Shown here piece after piece: positions 41,019-52,818 of a stretch of DNA of 64,000 nt; position 1 is the first letter of the stretch, and every line of letters starts with the position of its first letter. Source of the DNA: Oreocharis arfaki (taxonomy: Eukaryota; Chordata; Aves; Passeriformes; Paramythiidae). Position numbers and translations under genes: made by a program. The stretch covers positions 434,001 through 498,000 of the forward strand of contig VZRR01012883.1 in assembly GCA_013398015.1 (NCBI GenBank), read 5' to 3'. The notes under the pieces are model-generated. The model was not told where the DNA came from. It saw nothing but the letters and a program-made list of their open reading frames with translations, and ran no database searches.

Positions 41019-43643
41019 GAACAAATGTCAACAGTAGCAAAATAGAACTTAATCTGGGATCAGAAAAGAAATATTAAAGCAGAAAGTGAAAGAAGCCTGT
41101 TGGCAGGGTAATAAATTGTTTTATATTTTAACGTGAATAAAAACCTTAACATCAAGGTATAAACGTAGGATTAATAGATACGGATTAAGTTTAATAATTA
41201 AGCATTAGCAACTTTTCCTACTGATCTCTTACCATGTAAACACCATAGTAATAGGTATACTATACATCCATTGCTAACTAATTAGATTTCTAAGATCTTT
41301 GGAGAGCTGCTTTAAATTGGGTTTGCTCCATAGCATCAAAGAATCACGGACAAACTGAGCTGAAGTTAGCTTTCGGGGTGATTCTTAGACAATAAAAAGA
41401 AAGACACTTTATAAACACATCATAGTCCTAGCACACTTTTACTGTCAAAGCATTTTGCCTGCAGCAAGCAACACTGTTCTTTAAATGAAGCTGCATCTGT
41501 ATGGAGTTCAAATGAACACAGAGCTCAAAAGTAGAGAGCTCTGACTCCAATAAAAAGGAATGACTGTTTTGGCTTCATAATACGTTTTCCAGCCCTATAT
41601 TTAATCTAAATCAAATGCCCATCTTTCTTGCTGTTCATGCAACGCAACCGCAGCACATGCTTAAGTATAGGAAAATTGCAAGTGCCTAACAACATCAAAT
41701 TGTACTTCCATCTAGTCTGGAATCTACATCAGGCAGAGGATAATACCTTCTCTTTAAACAGGCAGAAACTATTCTCCATCACTAATTAGTTTAGAAACTG
41801 TTCCACAGATCTAGCCAAACAGCTGCTGGGCATGGAGATCTGGACAATCAAACAGGTCTTTTCTGTTTCTAAACTTCCCCCCAAGCAGTACAACAATGTC
41901 AGAGACTCTTTACAATGCTCTGCTAGCAGGTCTGGCATCTACAAGGTACAGGAACTGCTGGCAAAGTATTAGCATAGCAACACCCCTCGTGGGATTATCT
42001 CTGCCATGAGAATCTCGCTAGGAATTAGCCCTCCAAGGCAGAACTCAATGGTATACAGACCCCATCAAAGCCCAGCAAAAGCCATAAAATTTTTTCTTGT
42101 TTAGATGTCTATTGAATGGACGTTCCTAAAATGGGGAATTGAATTTTAAAGCCATGTCTCTTCAGGAACTCTTAGAATAGCAAATGTGCAGGGCAGCTCT
42201 GAGCTGCTCAAAGAGGCCTTTGATTTCAATGGTTCCATCACTTAAATGTTGCAGCCCTGATGTACCCCTGCTTTTCTCCTTGGTGTTCTCACCCCACAAA
42301 ACAAGCTTCTGTGTGGCTCATGGGATTTGCTTAAGCTGTGTGTGCGCAAAACACTGATGGGCACTGTCGCCACTGCCTTAGCGTGGTGTCTGAAAAATTT
42401 GAAAGGGGGCAACAAGTCAATCAAAATGTGGTTAATTCAAATGAAAACCAGCTTCTGGTGTTTAATACACTCTGTTATATTTTGTTTGTCATTATCTATC
42501 CAGACCAGTGACTCAGCCCTGTAAAACCTTCAGCCTGATCACAGTGTCAGCACATGATAGCAGCCATTCAGCTGCCATGGACATCTATTTATGTCTTCTC
42601 TCCTCTTTTTGAAACAGCCCAGTGAGATAAATGAACCTCAGACTGCTAAATGCCATAAAGACTTACATAAAATAATAGAAACTCTGCCTTTTAGCCTCAA
42701 ACAAATGATTTAGCAAGTTCTCCAGGTGAATTTCAAAAATGAACTGGCTTCAGCAAAGAACTTCAGAAATGACCAATGCCTTGTTGTTTCCATGCAGCTC
42801 TGCCTGCCCCAGATGGCACCCACCACACCACAACTGCGTCTGAGTGTCTGTCACACAGAAAGTACTGCCCATAGCAGAGTCTCTTCTGTATGTCTTCAGC
42901 TTCACACTTCTACAAAGAGGCAAGGCCTGCAGTGGGCAGTTTTTAATATTTATAAAGAGGACAGTGACGTGCCTGATGCTCTGAGGAACATTGTGAAGGC
43001 CTAGATACCACTCTGAAGTATTTCCATTAACCGATCAGTGTACAAAAAACAGATTAAATGCCAAGCTGCTCCCATGGGACCCAACCCAAAGTCCATTCAT
43101 TTAAATGGGAGCCTTTCCAATGACCTCAGTTTTCTCTGGAGGATGAAAATTGTCATTAAAAAGATAACTTCTGTGGCTGTTTTAACTAACAAGAGCAAAT
43201 AGAAAGCAGTCAAGTTCCCAACACTCATGGACTGTTACACAGATTAGACCTTATACTCATGACTAAGTTATACCTTACCACTCAGCTTGTCCCCATGGCA
43301 CTGAAAAGAGCAAGGTACTGCTTACATGAGAAAAGGTATCGCTAAGAAAATGCAACTATGCAAATACAAAGGGGGGAAAAAAGAAACCAAATTGGAGGAA
43401 AAACAGTAATTTGTTTGCAAACAGACCAGGTTACTTAGAATAATAAACAAGTTCCTGTTAAGAACTGCATAGTTTATATTGAAGTGCAAAATGTTTTAGT
43501 TTAACTTAGTGAAAGTACAAACATTTTGTCTCCCTGATTCATTTCTTTTCTTTTGGGTTAGGTGATACAATTCTCATCTGCAACTTGACAGGATGTAAAA
43601 AATAATTACAAATGAAAAGGTTATTCATAATTTTTAAATGAGT

Positions 43644-43882
43644 TAATTAGTAAACCCCACCAGAGTCACTCATTACAGTAATTAATAATTGATTATACTT
43701 GAAATTAAACACAATTTTTCATCAAAATCTAATTAAATATCTGCCTTTTTGCTCGTTGATTAGAACACTGGGTCTGGTAGAGACAATCTTTGCTAAATAT
43801 GTTTATGCTGAACTGAACCATTGGATTTGATTTTTAATAATTGGTAGTTCCTTTAGAAATTAGTAATTATGACCCATAATTA
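43644..43882. promoter_or_regulatory. Cluster of five TAATTA homeodomain-type hexamers
   Basis: TAATTA occurs at 43644-43649, 43679-43684, 43730-43735, 43864-43869 and 43877-43882, with further ATTA cores between them (TTGATTAT, GATTAG, TAATAATTGG). TAATTA is the palindromic core recognised by many homeodomain proteins. Enhancer function is inferred only from motif density, and local AT richness raises the chance rate. Confidence 0.35.
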
Positions 43883-45489
43883 CAGTGGTTCAACCTGCTC
43901 AGCATTTCTGGCACCTTGCCAGCCATCCATGGCACGTGGCAAATGCCAGCGACTTCACCTGAATGGAGAGGATAAAAAGGATGGGAGGGCACTCAATGGA
44001 CCTTCCTTTTAACAACATTAACTGTGGTTTTAAGCAGGAGTGTGATCTTTTGTGAACTCTGAGACAGGGTTCTGAGTCAGAGAATGGCAAACCAAACTCC
44101 TCTCCATCAACCAGCACACACCTCCTCCTCCAGAACGAACAGGCACCGCTATGCTGAGCGGAAATGATTCTCCTCTGACACACAGAGATAATGTCCAAAG
44201 GAACCATGTTCAGGGCATAAGGAGAATACCAGACAAATGAGAAAGGCGAGTCCAAATGTACATAGCAAATGATGAAAACTGACTGCATATTTCATCAAAC
44301 TGCTGCTGATTTAATGTTGGTTAATTAATCATGCCTGTTCCTCTTACAGGAGACATAAAAGTGACTAGAGTATGATGCAAGGCAGAAGTGGAAAAGTATC
44401 AGTCATTAAAGAAGTGTATAAAAAAAGAACACAGTAAAAGCAATCCTTTGTGGTGGTGCTAATTATATTCATGTGAAATGAAAGCAAAATCCTTCGATCC
44501 AGACTAAGATTTGTAATTCTAACCACAACCTTTTATAGATCATTAGTGTACAGGAAGTCACAGCAAAATCAAAAAGACTCATTTGTGCCATGAGAAATGG
44601 GCTTTTTTACCCATGATCACATCTAAAAGTGTCTGACAACTGGAGTTTGCACCATGGACAGTTTAACATGGAAGTCTAGGAATGGACTTCTTAAAGACAT
44701 TTATAACATATATATCAAACAGAACTGAAGAAAAAGTAATGGTAAAATTCCAACTTCACAGGCTTAAAAATACAATTTTCACTTCTAGCAGTTCAATTAC
44801 TTTCACAACATACACCAAGAACACTTTTTTGCAATGAACACTGACAAGCCTCATAAACCAAAGAAATTCAGATCATGCGCAGTTCAAGAAAAATCCACTG
44901 CTTTTCCACCCAAGAAGCAAATTTCACCACAGCCCCTCCTCTAAAAAGGCTCTGCTGAACCACAATCTAAACCCAGCCCTTTTCTATTCTCCTGGTCACC
45001 CTGTGAACTTCAATATAATTGTTTAAATATCACTGAAATGTGTGTGTCACCAAACAATAGAATTAAACCACACTTTTGTGTATCAGGATCTTGGTTTAGA
45101 GAAATGCCCATCAAAGTCAACACTGACAGACCTGGATGTGACTGAGATTGGGACATGGACTTCACCACCTGTTTTAATGGGATGCTCAAAGAAAATCTGG
45201 TGGCTTTGCCTCACTCCAGGTACGCTTTCCTCTGTGGAATGTAAACAGTCCATGACATTGAAGGGAGTACAACTCTCTCACATGACTCATGTTTTACTAA
45301 GCCCTTCTGGCTTTATGACAGGTGTTAAGCTCCCTACCACAACACTGCAACACAAACAAGTCAACAGACGGCTTATTTCCCCATCACTTTGTACCAGTCT
45401 TGACCCTCTGTTTCCCAAACATTAGCACTACGGGAGGGTTTGTAGAGAAATGAAATGAAAAGAAGAAAAAAGTCCAGCAACAAGCTTAC

Positions 45490-45725
45490 CTATGAAATAG
45501 GCCAGCAGGATCACCAGCGTGACTGAGATGACAATGGCACTCAGAGCAGCACATTTCCAGTTACAGTACTTATAGGGCTTCTTCAGGTTAAAGGCAGGCC
45601 TAGAAAAGGTACTTCTGGGAAGGGGCCTAGGGGGAGGTGAGTACACAGTGCTGGACGTCAGGGGATATCCCGGCGACGTTGTACAAAAAAGGGGAGAAGT
45701 GCCTCCAGGTTTGAACAGGAAGTGC
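45490..45725 (-). CDS. TENM4: TENM4 exon C: juxtamembrane cytoplasmic region and transmembrane helix
   Basis: This 236-bp exon (one base, 78 codons, one base) has a strong acceptor (pyrimidine-rich, TTTCTTCCCTCAG) and donor CATAG/GTAAGC. It encodes HFLFKPGGTSPLFCTTSPGY, then a proline/arginine-rich stretch (VYSPPPRPLPRSTFSRPAF). A basic, cysteine-containing membrane-proximal segment follows (NLKKPYKYCNWKC), then a hydrophobic helix of about 22 residues (AALSAIVISVTLVILLAYFI). Positive residues on the N-terminal side of the helix fit the type II (N-in) topology of teneurins. The two cysteines just before the helix are typical of the family and may be palmitoylated (inference). The Tyr in KKPYKYC replaces a Ser in the mammalian sequence as I remember it. 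The final G joins CC of exon D to give Ala, continuing the helix into AMHLFGLNW. Confidence 0.96.
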
Positions 45726-47576
45726 CTGAGGGAAGAAAGACCAACAGCAAGTGACTCCTCACACAAATCGATGCTGAGGGAGACGTGGGGTGAGAGAATG
45801 GTGACTGCTGCCAGGACGAGGAAAGCAGCTCCACAAAACGCTGGCTACGGACATGGACGGCATGCACAAAAGAGAAGAATAAAAATCAAAGGCAAGTCAC
45901 ATAGAGTAAAAGAAAACAAAACCAAACAAAAGTTCACAGTGCCAACAATGCCACAGAGAACTGTTCAAGGGCAGGAGTCCTCTCTGTGGAAGAGCTGGCG
46001 TTAGAGTGAGATGAATATCCCAAGCACAGCTACGACAGACTGGTGGCACGGGCAGAACCGGGAGCCTGCTCGCACTCTCCCAGAAATGCCCTACGGAGGC
46101 TGAAGAGGAGCCGAGGTCGGGTCAAAGAAGGGAGGGTGTTTATCAATTTATTGATCACTGCATGAGAGCGTTTTTTGTGTGGCATCGGTGAATGGAGATG
46201 GGGAAAAAGAGCTTAAGCCATTCCACAGCACCCAAATTGTCACAGAGGAGAATATTCACACTGTCCCCATCCAGCAAATTTAAGTGTTGGACAATGGCAT
46301 GGCTAAAAGCATCAAAGTCCTGTGTATTGCCAGTGGGGAAAGGCACCTGCATCCAGAAAGGAGTCAAGAGCACCTTGGATTGAAGCCTACCTTTAAAAAA
46401 GTGTGAATTACTGTCAAAGGCAACAGCATTTCCTGTCCAGTGACACATTGGGAGGCACTGTATTTTGCCCATGATGACAAACGCAGCCTGAGAGCCAGCC
46501 TATGAGCACCTCAGGTGAGACTCATGGAAGTCAGCACAAAAAGAACACACTGAAGCCCATGAGTTCCTGAAATAAAATGTCCCAGTGGGACTCCTGTCCA
46601 CAGGAATAGGAAATGAAAAGCCTGATTTTGGTGGGACGTCATGTCATACAAGGTATTCAAATTCTGGGAATGAAACCTGGGAAATGGAGCAGAATAATCT
46701 ACCACCATGCTGATGTAAAACAAAAATGCAGCTTGTGAGGACTGCGAAACAGCCCCAGTGCCCTCTGCACATTCTGCCATGGCTTATGGGGCCAGATTTG
46801 CAGCCAGAGTAAATGCAATCAGCATGGATACATGAGAGTCAGTCAAGCCAGTGGCTAATACCAGATGAAGAGGTGACTGTTTTCCCCATGAAGTTACTTG
46901 AGCAGTCACAGGGGGAAACGCCACATGCGGAAACATTACGGTGCGAAAAGCCACCAATTCATGTAGTAAAATGTAACACATAATTATCCAAAATAGGTGT
47001 CTGTAGTACTACAGCCATGGTTCTATTGGTACTCTAAGCATGACTGCTGAGCATTAGATAAAGATCCTTTATTTCTACTAATGCTCTACATAAAAAAATA
47101 ATTTTTACAAGTCAGATACTATCCCATGTTTTGAGAAGAGTTTCGACAGAGACATATCTGTTCCGAACAAAGAGGTACCTGCAGTGTTCAAGTACACCAA
47201 TAAGCTCTTGTGTGAATGATGGCTACCAAATGAGGAGCTGCCAACACAAGATTTGACAGTTTTGGCACTAAGTATCAAGGTAAAAGCTGATTATAACTTA
47301 AAAGTTGTGACCAAAATTTGCATAAAAATGACAAGAATGGGTGGTTAAGTCAAACTCCAAGGCTTGGCTTACATACACCACTAGCAGTCTCTTGTCAGAT
47401 AACGTATGTGGAAGACACTAGTTTAAAAATGAAGAGTCAGGCTGTCAGCACAATAATGATTTCAGATTTTTATGAAAATTAAATTGATTTTAGTTAATAT
47501 GGGACTCAAAATTGCTGTAGGTACTTCTTATGTATTAAATGACTTTCAAAACAACAAGAGGATAAAAAGCAAATTT

Positions 47577-47582
47577 CATGCA
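47577..47582 (-). promoter_or_regulatory. Second downstream UGCAUG motif
   Basis: The plus strand reads CATGCA, giving UGCAUG in the transcript about 205 nt below the exon B donor. Clustering with the nearer copy strengthens the case for an RBFOX-responsive exon. The role is inference. Confidence 0.4.
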
Positions 47583-47728
47583 GTGGCTCACTAGCATATT
47601 AATGAGTTTTCCATTAATATGTACAGGACACAATGCTCCAAGCCCCAGAAATTAATTTTTTTAAGCCATATTGGAAGAGGTCAGCAATGGTGTTGCCCTT
47701 AAACATCACTGATATGACCAAATGCTTT

Positions 47729-47734
47729 CATGCA
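47729..47734 (-). promoter_or_regulatory. UGCAUG (RBFOX-type) motif 53 nt downstream of exon B
   Basis: The plus strand reads CATGCA, so the pre-mRNA carries UGCAUG. This is the high-affinity RBFOX recognition element. By the established RBFOX map, a downstream intronic site favours exon inclusion. A function here is inferred from position only. Confidence 0.5.
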
Positions 47735-47786
47735 AGGATCATAATGACTGTACAGTAAACAGGAAGACCACGTAAGTGTCACATAC

Positions 47787-47885
47787 CCATCATTGTAAGC
47801 ACCGTCATGTCGGGAGGAGGTGAGAATGTCCATCTCAATGAGGTTGTCCTGCAATGTCTCTAGGAATGTCTGCTTTGCTATGTTT
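47787..47885 (-). CDS. TENM4: TENM4 exon B: 33-residue, frame-neutral, probably alternative cytoplasmic exon
   Basis: This 99-bp exon (one base, 32 codons, two bases) inserts 33 residues without changing frame, between exon A (ending ...IPLET) and exon C (starting HFLFKPG). The acceptor is CCATATGTATGTAG, with a poor polypyrimidine tract, and the donor is GATGG/GTATGT. The peptide begins NIAKQTFLETLQDNLIEMD and ends SRHDGAYNDG. It matches the segment present in the long form of mammalian TENM4 as I remember it (NLGKQPFLGTLQDN...), with several substitutions. Both skipping and inclusion keep an intact Arg or Gly codon at the junctions (AG+A, AG+G, GG+G), so alternative use is structurally allowed. 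Its function is not known to me; the insert is acidic and lies about 55 residues before the membrane helix. Flanking UGCAUG motifs suggest regulated splicing (inference). Confidence 0.9.
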
Positions 47886-47922
47886 CTACATACATATGGA
47901 AACATGAATGAAGCCAGTGAGT

Positions 47923-47928
47923 CATGCA
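47923..47928 (-). promoter_or_regulatory. UGCAUG motif 38 nt upstream of exon B
   Basis: The plus strand reads CATGCA, just upstream of the exon B acceptor in the transcript. RBFOX bound upstream usually represses inclusion, so upstream and downstream sites could give cell-type-dependent or position-dependent control. The role is inference. Confidence 0.4.
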
Positions 47929-47997
47929 TATATGAAGTGTGATCTTATAAACCACAATGGTTATAGTGCAGTTGTGCATGGGATTAGAATGATGGAC

Positions 47998-48125
47998 CAT
48001 ATATTTATATGTATAAGATGCTACACATATACATATATAGCTTTTAAAAATGTTCACTTCTTTATATATACACTATATATATGCATATACACACATATAA
48101 GCACACACACCCATGTGCACGTATT
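47998..48125. repeat. TA/CA-rich imperfect microsatellite
   Basis: Interrupted TATA, CATATA and CACACA runs occur on the plus strand, so the TENM4 transcript carries UGUGUG and UAUAUA runs about 110-240 nt upstream of the exon B acceptor. Confidence 0.8.
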
Positions 48126-48446
48126 AAAAAAGTTGATGTCTGTTCATTGCACATTATTTATTGCCAGTGACATGTGAAACCTTCTGAACTCCTGGATCCA
48201 AAGGACTAGATTTCAATCCAGCCCAGCTGTAATCTGGTTATACTCCTGCATCTGTGTTACTGTTATTCTGAAAAGGCACAGCACAGTATCTAAATTCCAT
48301 TGTGGCCAGACCTCGGTAGCACTCTTGCATCTAACTTTCTTATGTATTTCCAGCAAAAATCTGCCACTCCTTTGCTTTAATTTCAGTTTTGGATTTGAGA
48401 ACATTTTAGTTTCCAATCTGATTATTTTTTTTTTCCTTTGCAGAAC

Positions 48447-48486
48447 AACAACACACTATTTAGAATAACAACGCACTATTTAGAAT
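48447..48486. repeat. 20-bp tandem duplication
   Basis: Two adjacent copies of AACAACRCACTATTTAGAAT differ at one base (A in the first copy, G in the second), which suggests a recent local duplication. Confidence 0.9.
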
Positions 48487-50095
48487 AAAACGTAAATTTT
48501 CAAAATGTAGATTTTGCTCAATATGAATATTACAAATGAAAGTCTCTTGGTGATAAGCAGATAGAAAATTGCAAGAAGAAAATAGAAGACAGAAACAGGT
48601 TAAGCTGTAACCTAAATTCCAACACCAGAGTATTGGCTATAATCTGGATAATACAGGCAATAAGCAAGATACTTAGGGCCTGTACATGCAGATGCCTGGT
48701 ACTGACCTTACACACAGTAGTGGCATTTTGCAGTATCTGTCCTCCCAGCATGTTCTTTTATGAGTCACATTTTGACCTACAAATGCTAAATTGTTTTGTA
48801 CTTTTTGAGGAGAGTAGCAGGAACATAAAGAATTAACTCAGAGACACAGCTGGGAACAAACTGTGTCTTTCTCACCTCTGGGCTTGTTTCTCAAGACCGG
48901 GCAAAAGAACATTCTTCCCATGTTTTTTAAAACAAAATACAGTCCTGGTTTTGCCCACATCTGTTTTCAGCAACAAAACTGAATCTAAGTCTGAATGTGA
49001 ATAAATCCCCTGGCAAAAACTAGTAAAAGAAACATAACAGCATTGTGACACTTTATGACTTATGCAGGATTAAGAGCTTAGAGGGTGTAAGTGACATGAA
49101 CTCAAGCAAGAATTCCTGTCAAAGAAACTGGATTCAGGTAACATACTAAACCAAGAGAAACCAGCCCTGTCACATTATACAAACCTTGATACTGCTGCTT
49201 CTTAAATGTTCTCAAACCTAATTTTTATTTCTACTCCCTCCTACTCCTGCTGCTAATGCCAGCACTTGTTTAGCTCAACTCCCTGCTTTCGGAGGCCATT
49301 TGGCTGCTTCAACAGAACAGATCTACACCTTGATCTGAATGAAAGTGAAGTGACTCCTATTCACAGCTTTGGAGTAAAGTGGATCAACATGCATGAGCTG
49401 TGTGCCATAGCACTTGAGACATCAATCCATCCCCAAGTGTTTGTGGCTTCCTCACATTCCCTGGGAATGCAGGAAAGATTGGATGTTGAGTTCAATGCAA
49501 AAAGAAGCAACATATGTGCATGCACTGAGCATTTAATGGGTAAGAGGCAAGGCATCTAGCAACACACCAATCAATAAAAGTTCATCAGTAGTTAAAATCC
49601 ATGTCAAATTGGTTCCATGAATTTCAGTTGTGGATTGTCAATAAAACAGAAGAGGGGAGGGTTATATAATCTCATAATGTATGCATCTGTAATAGAGAGG
49701 TCGCTGGGTCACCTGAGGGACTGATGCGTGACTGTCCTCCTCATGGAAGGCTCACGGATGTGCTCCCTTGGAGATCACCTGTAAATTTCTGGCTAGTTAC
49801 AAACCACTCTCCCTTCTCACCAATTTATGTGGTGGCAGACATCTGAACTTACATGATTACCACGTGAAATTTCCTGGGAATGGAAGTCTCCCGAAAACTG
49901 TTGGTTTGTCAACTAAACGTCCATCTAGTTGGCATTTATTTGCTCCCACAAGGTCAAATGTAAAGGAACAGAAAGGAGGCCACAGAAGAAAGAAGACTGA
50001 GGAATAAATATGGGGGGAAACTGACTTACCTGTCAGGAGTGACTGCTGAGCAAAGATCTTCTCATCACAACCTTGATAATACATGTCTTTTAAAG

Positions 50096-50199
50096 CAACA
50101 AAAAAGGGAGCAGACAGGAAAAGAAAGAGGAGAAAGGAGAAACAGAGAAAAGGGAGTAAAGGGAAACTAATGAAAAGGAGGGAGAGAAGAGGAGGGGCT
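50096..50199. repeat. Purine-rich low-complexity tract
   Basis: An almost uninterrupted A/G run on the plus strand (AAAGAAAGAGGAGAAAGGAG and similar) gives a long pyrimidine tract in the TENM4 transcript. It is not followed by a recognised acceptor. Confidence 0.75.
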
Positions 50200-52818
50200 C
50201 TTCCTCTTGCAACATACAAAATTCTCAGATATGCTTATCCTGTCAGTTGTATACTTGTGCTACACATCTCTGCTTGTCCTTGCACTACGGTTTGGAAATT
50301 TCTAGGCAGTGACAAACCATTCCAAATTCCCAGTCCTGAAAACTGCCTGGAGTCCATGGCAGTCAAAATCAAGCCATTTCAAATTCTGGTTAAATTCTGT
50401 GACTGTAGGCACATTTCACAGCCTGTGACAATCCTCATTTGAAAGACGCAGCTTTTTTCTTCTTGTGTTCTCTCTCTCTGTTGACTAACATGATTAAAAA
50501 AACCAACGGAAATACAATTCCATTTTCGACATGAGATTACTATAATCTCCTAACTTCAAAAGCCTTTATTCTTGGATTAATGTCTCTTGGCCAGGATTTA
50601 TATTTCTACATATTGGATATTTTATTCTCTTAGGTGATGGTCTTTTTTTTCTTGTTGTTCTAAAAATCTTTGCAGTGGAGAACATGGGGAAGAACAGTTT
50701 CACGGAAGAAGCTGAACTGGGCATCCAAGTTTGCTAAACAGCTCTGAAGCCTTTTATGTCTACACAATTCCCACTGAAGGAAATGCAAGACCTCTGCGTG
50801 TCAGAAGAGCTGACTGTCAGAGAGGAGATTAGTCACAGATATACTGATCATCTATGCAGCTCAGCCTGCTCTCTTACGACACCATTAAAACACATTTATT
50901 TTCTTAATGTTGTAAAAGTGAAGGAGCAGTCAATAGTGTTCATTTGCTGTTGGCACTAAATTACACATTATTTTCCAATATGTTTGTTGTCAAAAGGAAC
51001 ACCGGGCAAAATTAGGCCCTTTCAACCAGTGTGTCAAAAGCCCCAACATCAGTCTTGAAATGAGGTGTTTTCTACCAAATTAATAAAACGGTTCGACTGA
51101 AGACCAAGTACAAATGTGACTGATCTGTGATGCTAGTGAAATCATCAAATCATGCAGAAAGAGCTCTTCATGCAGGTGGACCTCAACTTCCAGTCTGATT
51201 AACAGCAATAATGTGACCAATCCAACCTGCAACAACAGCAGTCTGCTTCAGATCCTGAAAAATTTTCATCCACAGTGATTTCATCGAGAAGAAATGAGGA
51301 CAGCCTTTAAGGTTTTGCACTACTGAAACAGTACATTATTTCTTCTACAAAGAATTCACCACCTGGCTAGGAAAAGGCACAGGGGTTCCTTCAGAATTAT
51401 AGAGGATTATCACAAAAGGGCTGCAGGAGTGGGCCCTAAGTATTTTTTAATGTAATTTTAATAAGAAATATCACTTAAAACTCAATGCTTGGGTATTTGT
51501 GCTTGAGAATACTAACACAATTAAATTACTGAAACTGTTGCCAAATCACACTTGCATTACTTGCTTATAATTTTGTCTTAATCTTTTGGATCCAGCTTCT
51601 TAGTTGAGTCTTTTTAATCAAGCAGTCACAGAGAAATTAATCATCTTTAAATGCCATAAAATGTGATATTGAGGTTGTTTTGGAAGTTTCGAAGGACCAG
51701 CATATTCTCAAAAAGACTGACAGATGTGCTCATTTTTAAAAAAATCCATCCTCTTAGCAGAAGTTGGCAAAACTGGGTACAGTTTGTCCCAGGATACAGC
51801 TATTGCTGCTCTCAATGAGATTCCTACAGGCAGTGAGGTGTCAAATTTGGGCCCTGTCTCAGTTTTCAGTTATTGTATGTTTTTTGCTGCCTAAAATCTT
51901 GTTGGTTTGAGAAATTTAGACAAATGAAGAAACAAAGACAGTTGAGCAAGTGCACCGTGTTTCAGGCTTGGAAGACTTCTTTCCAGACTGAAAAAAACCA
52001 CTATGTATGGGGGCTAATGACTCCAGCATCCCCAGTGGCTGCTCACTAGCAAAGGAAATGGTGAAGCAAAACCTCTGGAGAAAGCAACTGGGACCGCAAG
52101 CAGATGCACTCACCATCAGATGGGAGGACTGAGGCTGAGGGAGCACGAGAGCTCTCTTTTCCAGAACCTACACAGAACCTGAACAAAGGTATGAACTAGA
52201 ACAACTCGGTACACCCTTGTCACACCTTTCACGTGTTGCATAGGTGGAAAATAATTTGAGAGCTAAATGGAAACATCATTAACTGAGTGATGCCTTGCTA
52301 TCCAGTGTTTCATGCTTGCTGGTGCAATGTTGAAAAAGGCAGCAGCTGACCTCTCCTCATTAGGTGAAACAGGAACAACTTTTCCTGAACCATGTACTAC
52401 AAAAGTACTGTTTGATGAGGCACAGCTACAAGGCTAAATCTTCTCAATATACTGACTGATTTCAGTTTTTTAAATAGGATATTGATTTATCCTACCACAT
52501 AGGAAGAAAAGACATTAAAAGAAAATAAAAGAAAAACAACCAAGAACATTTTAATCTATGATCCTGATTCCAATTTTAAATGAGGAAAATAACCTTATGA
52601 GCAGCTGTTAAAGACAACATTTCTAGTTTATGCAAGAAGAGCAATTTCCTCTTCTCCTAGTCCAAATAAAAAGACACAAGGAATAATAAATACAACGCAA
52701 AATGTAAGTCAAACACCAGTTCACAAACTAGGTGGTTAGCTATGCAGATGTGTGTATTTTCCATAACATCCTGAGCACGCACAGTCAGAACACTTATGTA
52801 CTAAAGAAAGTGACCTAC

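Larger units (their letters stand above)
22803..45489 (-). other. TENM4: TENM4 intron D-C (22,687 bp), the longest complete intron here
   Basis: This lies between the transmembrane exon and the first ectodomain exon. It carries CR1 copies at about 25743-26080, 34391-34890, 37480-39066 and 39537-39797, and a solo LTR at 27483-27978. It also has a purine-rich run near 29463-29580, a perfect hairpin at 40990-41018 and a TAATTA-rich block at 43644-43882. No additional exon was recognised. Stretches outside these features look like ordinary intron. Confidence 0.85.
45726..47786 (-). other. TENM4: TENM4 intron between exons B and C (2,061 bp)
   Basis: This starts at the exon B donor (GTATGT) and ends at the strong exon C acceptor. 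Two UGCAUG motifs (transcribed strand) lie 53 and about 205 bases below the exon B donor, at 47729-47734 and 47577-47582. Nothing else was recognised. Confidence 0.85.
47886..52818 (-). other. TENM4: TENM4 intron between exons A and B (4,933 bp)
   Basis: This runs from the exon A donor (GTAGGT) to the weak exon B acceptor. It holds one UGCAUG motif (47923-47928), a TA/CA-rich low-complexity block (about 47998-48125), a 20-bp tandem duplication (48447-48486) and a purine-rich tract (about 50096-50199). No other exon was seen. Confidence 0.85.

Noticed and set aside
41336..41395. Possible CR1 remnant (AAAGAATCACGGACAAACTG)
   Set aside because: It is too short and diverged to support against background.
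43899..44288. 129-codon minus-strand open frame downstream of the transmembrane exon, considered as an extra TENM4 exon
   Set aside because: The sequence resembles no teneurin segment I know, and exon C joins exon D in phase without it.
45648..46004. 118-codon plus-strand open frame overlapping exon C
   Set aside because: This is the antisense shadow of the conserved exon. The minus-strand frame explains the sequence fully.
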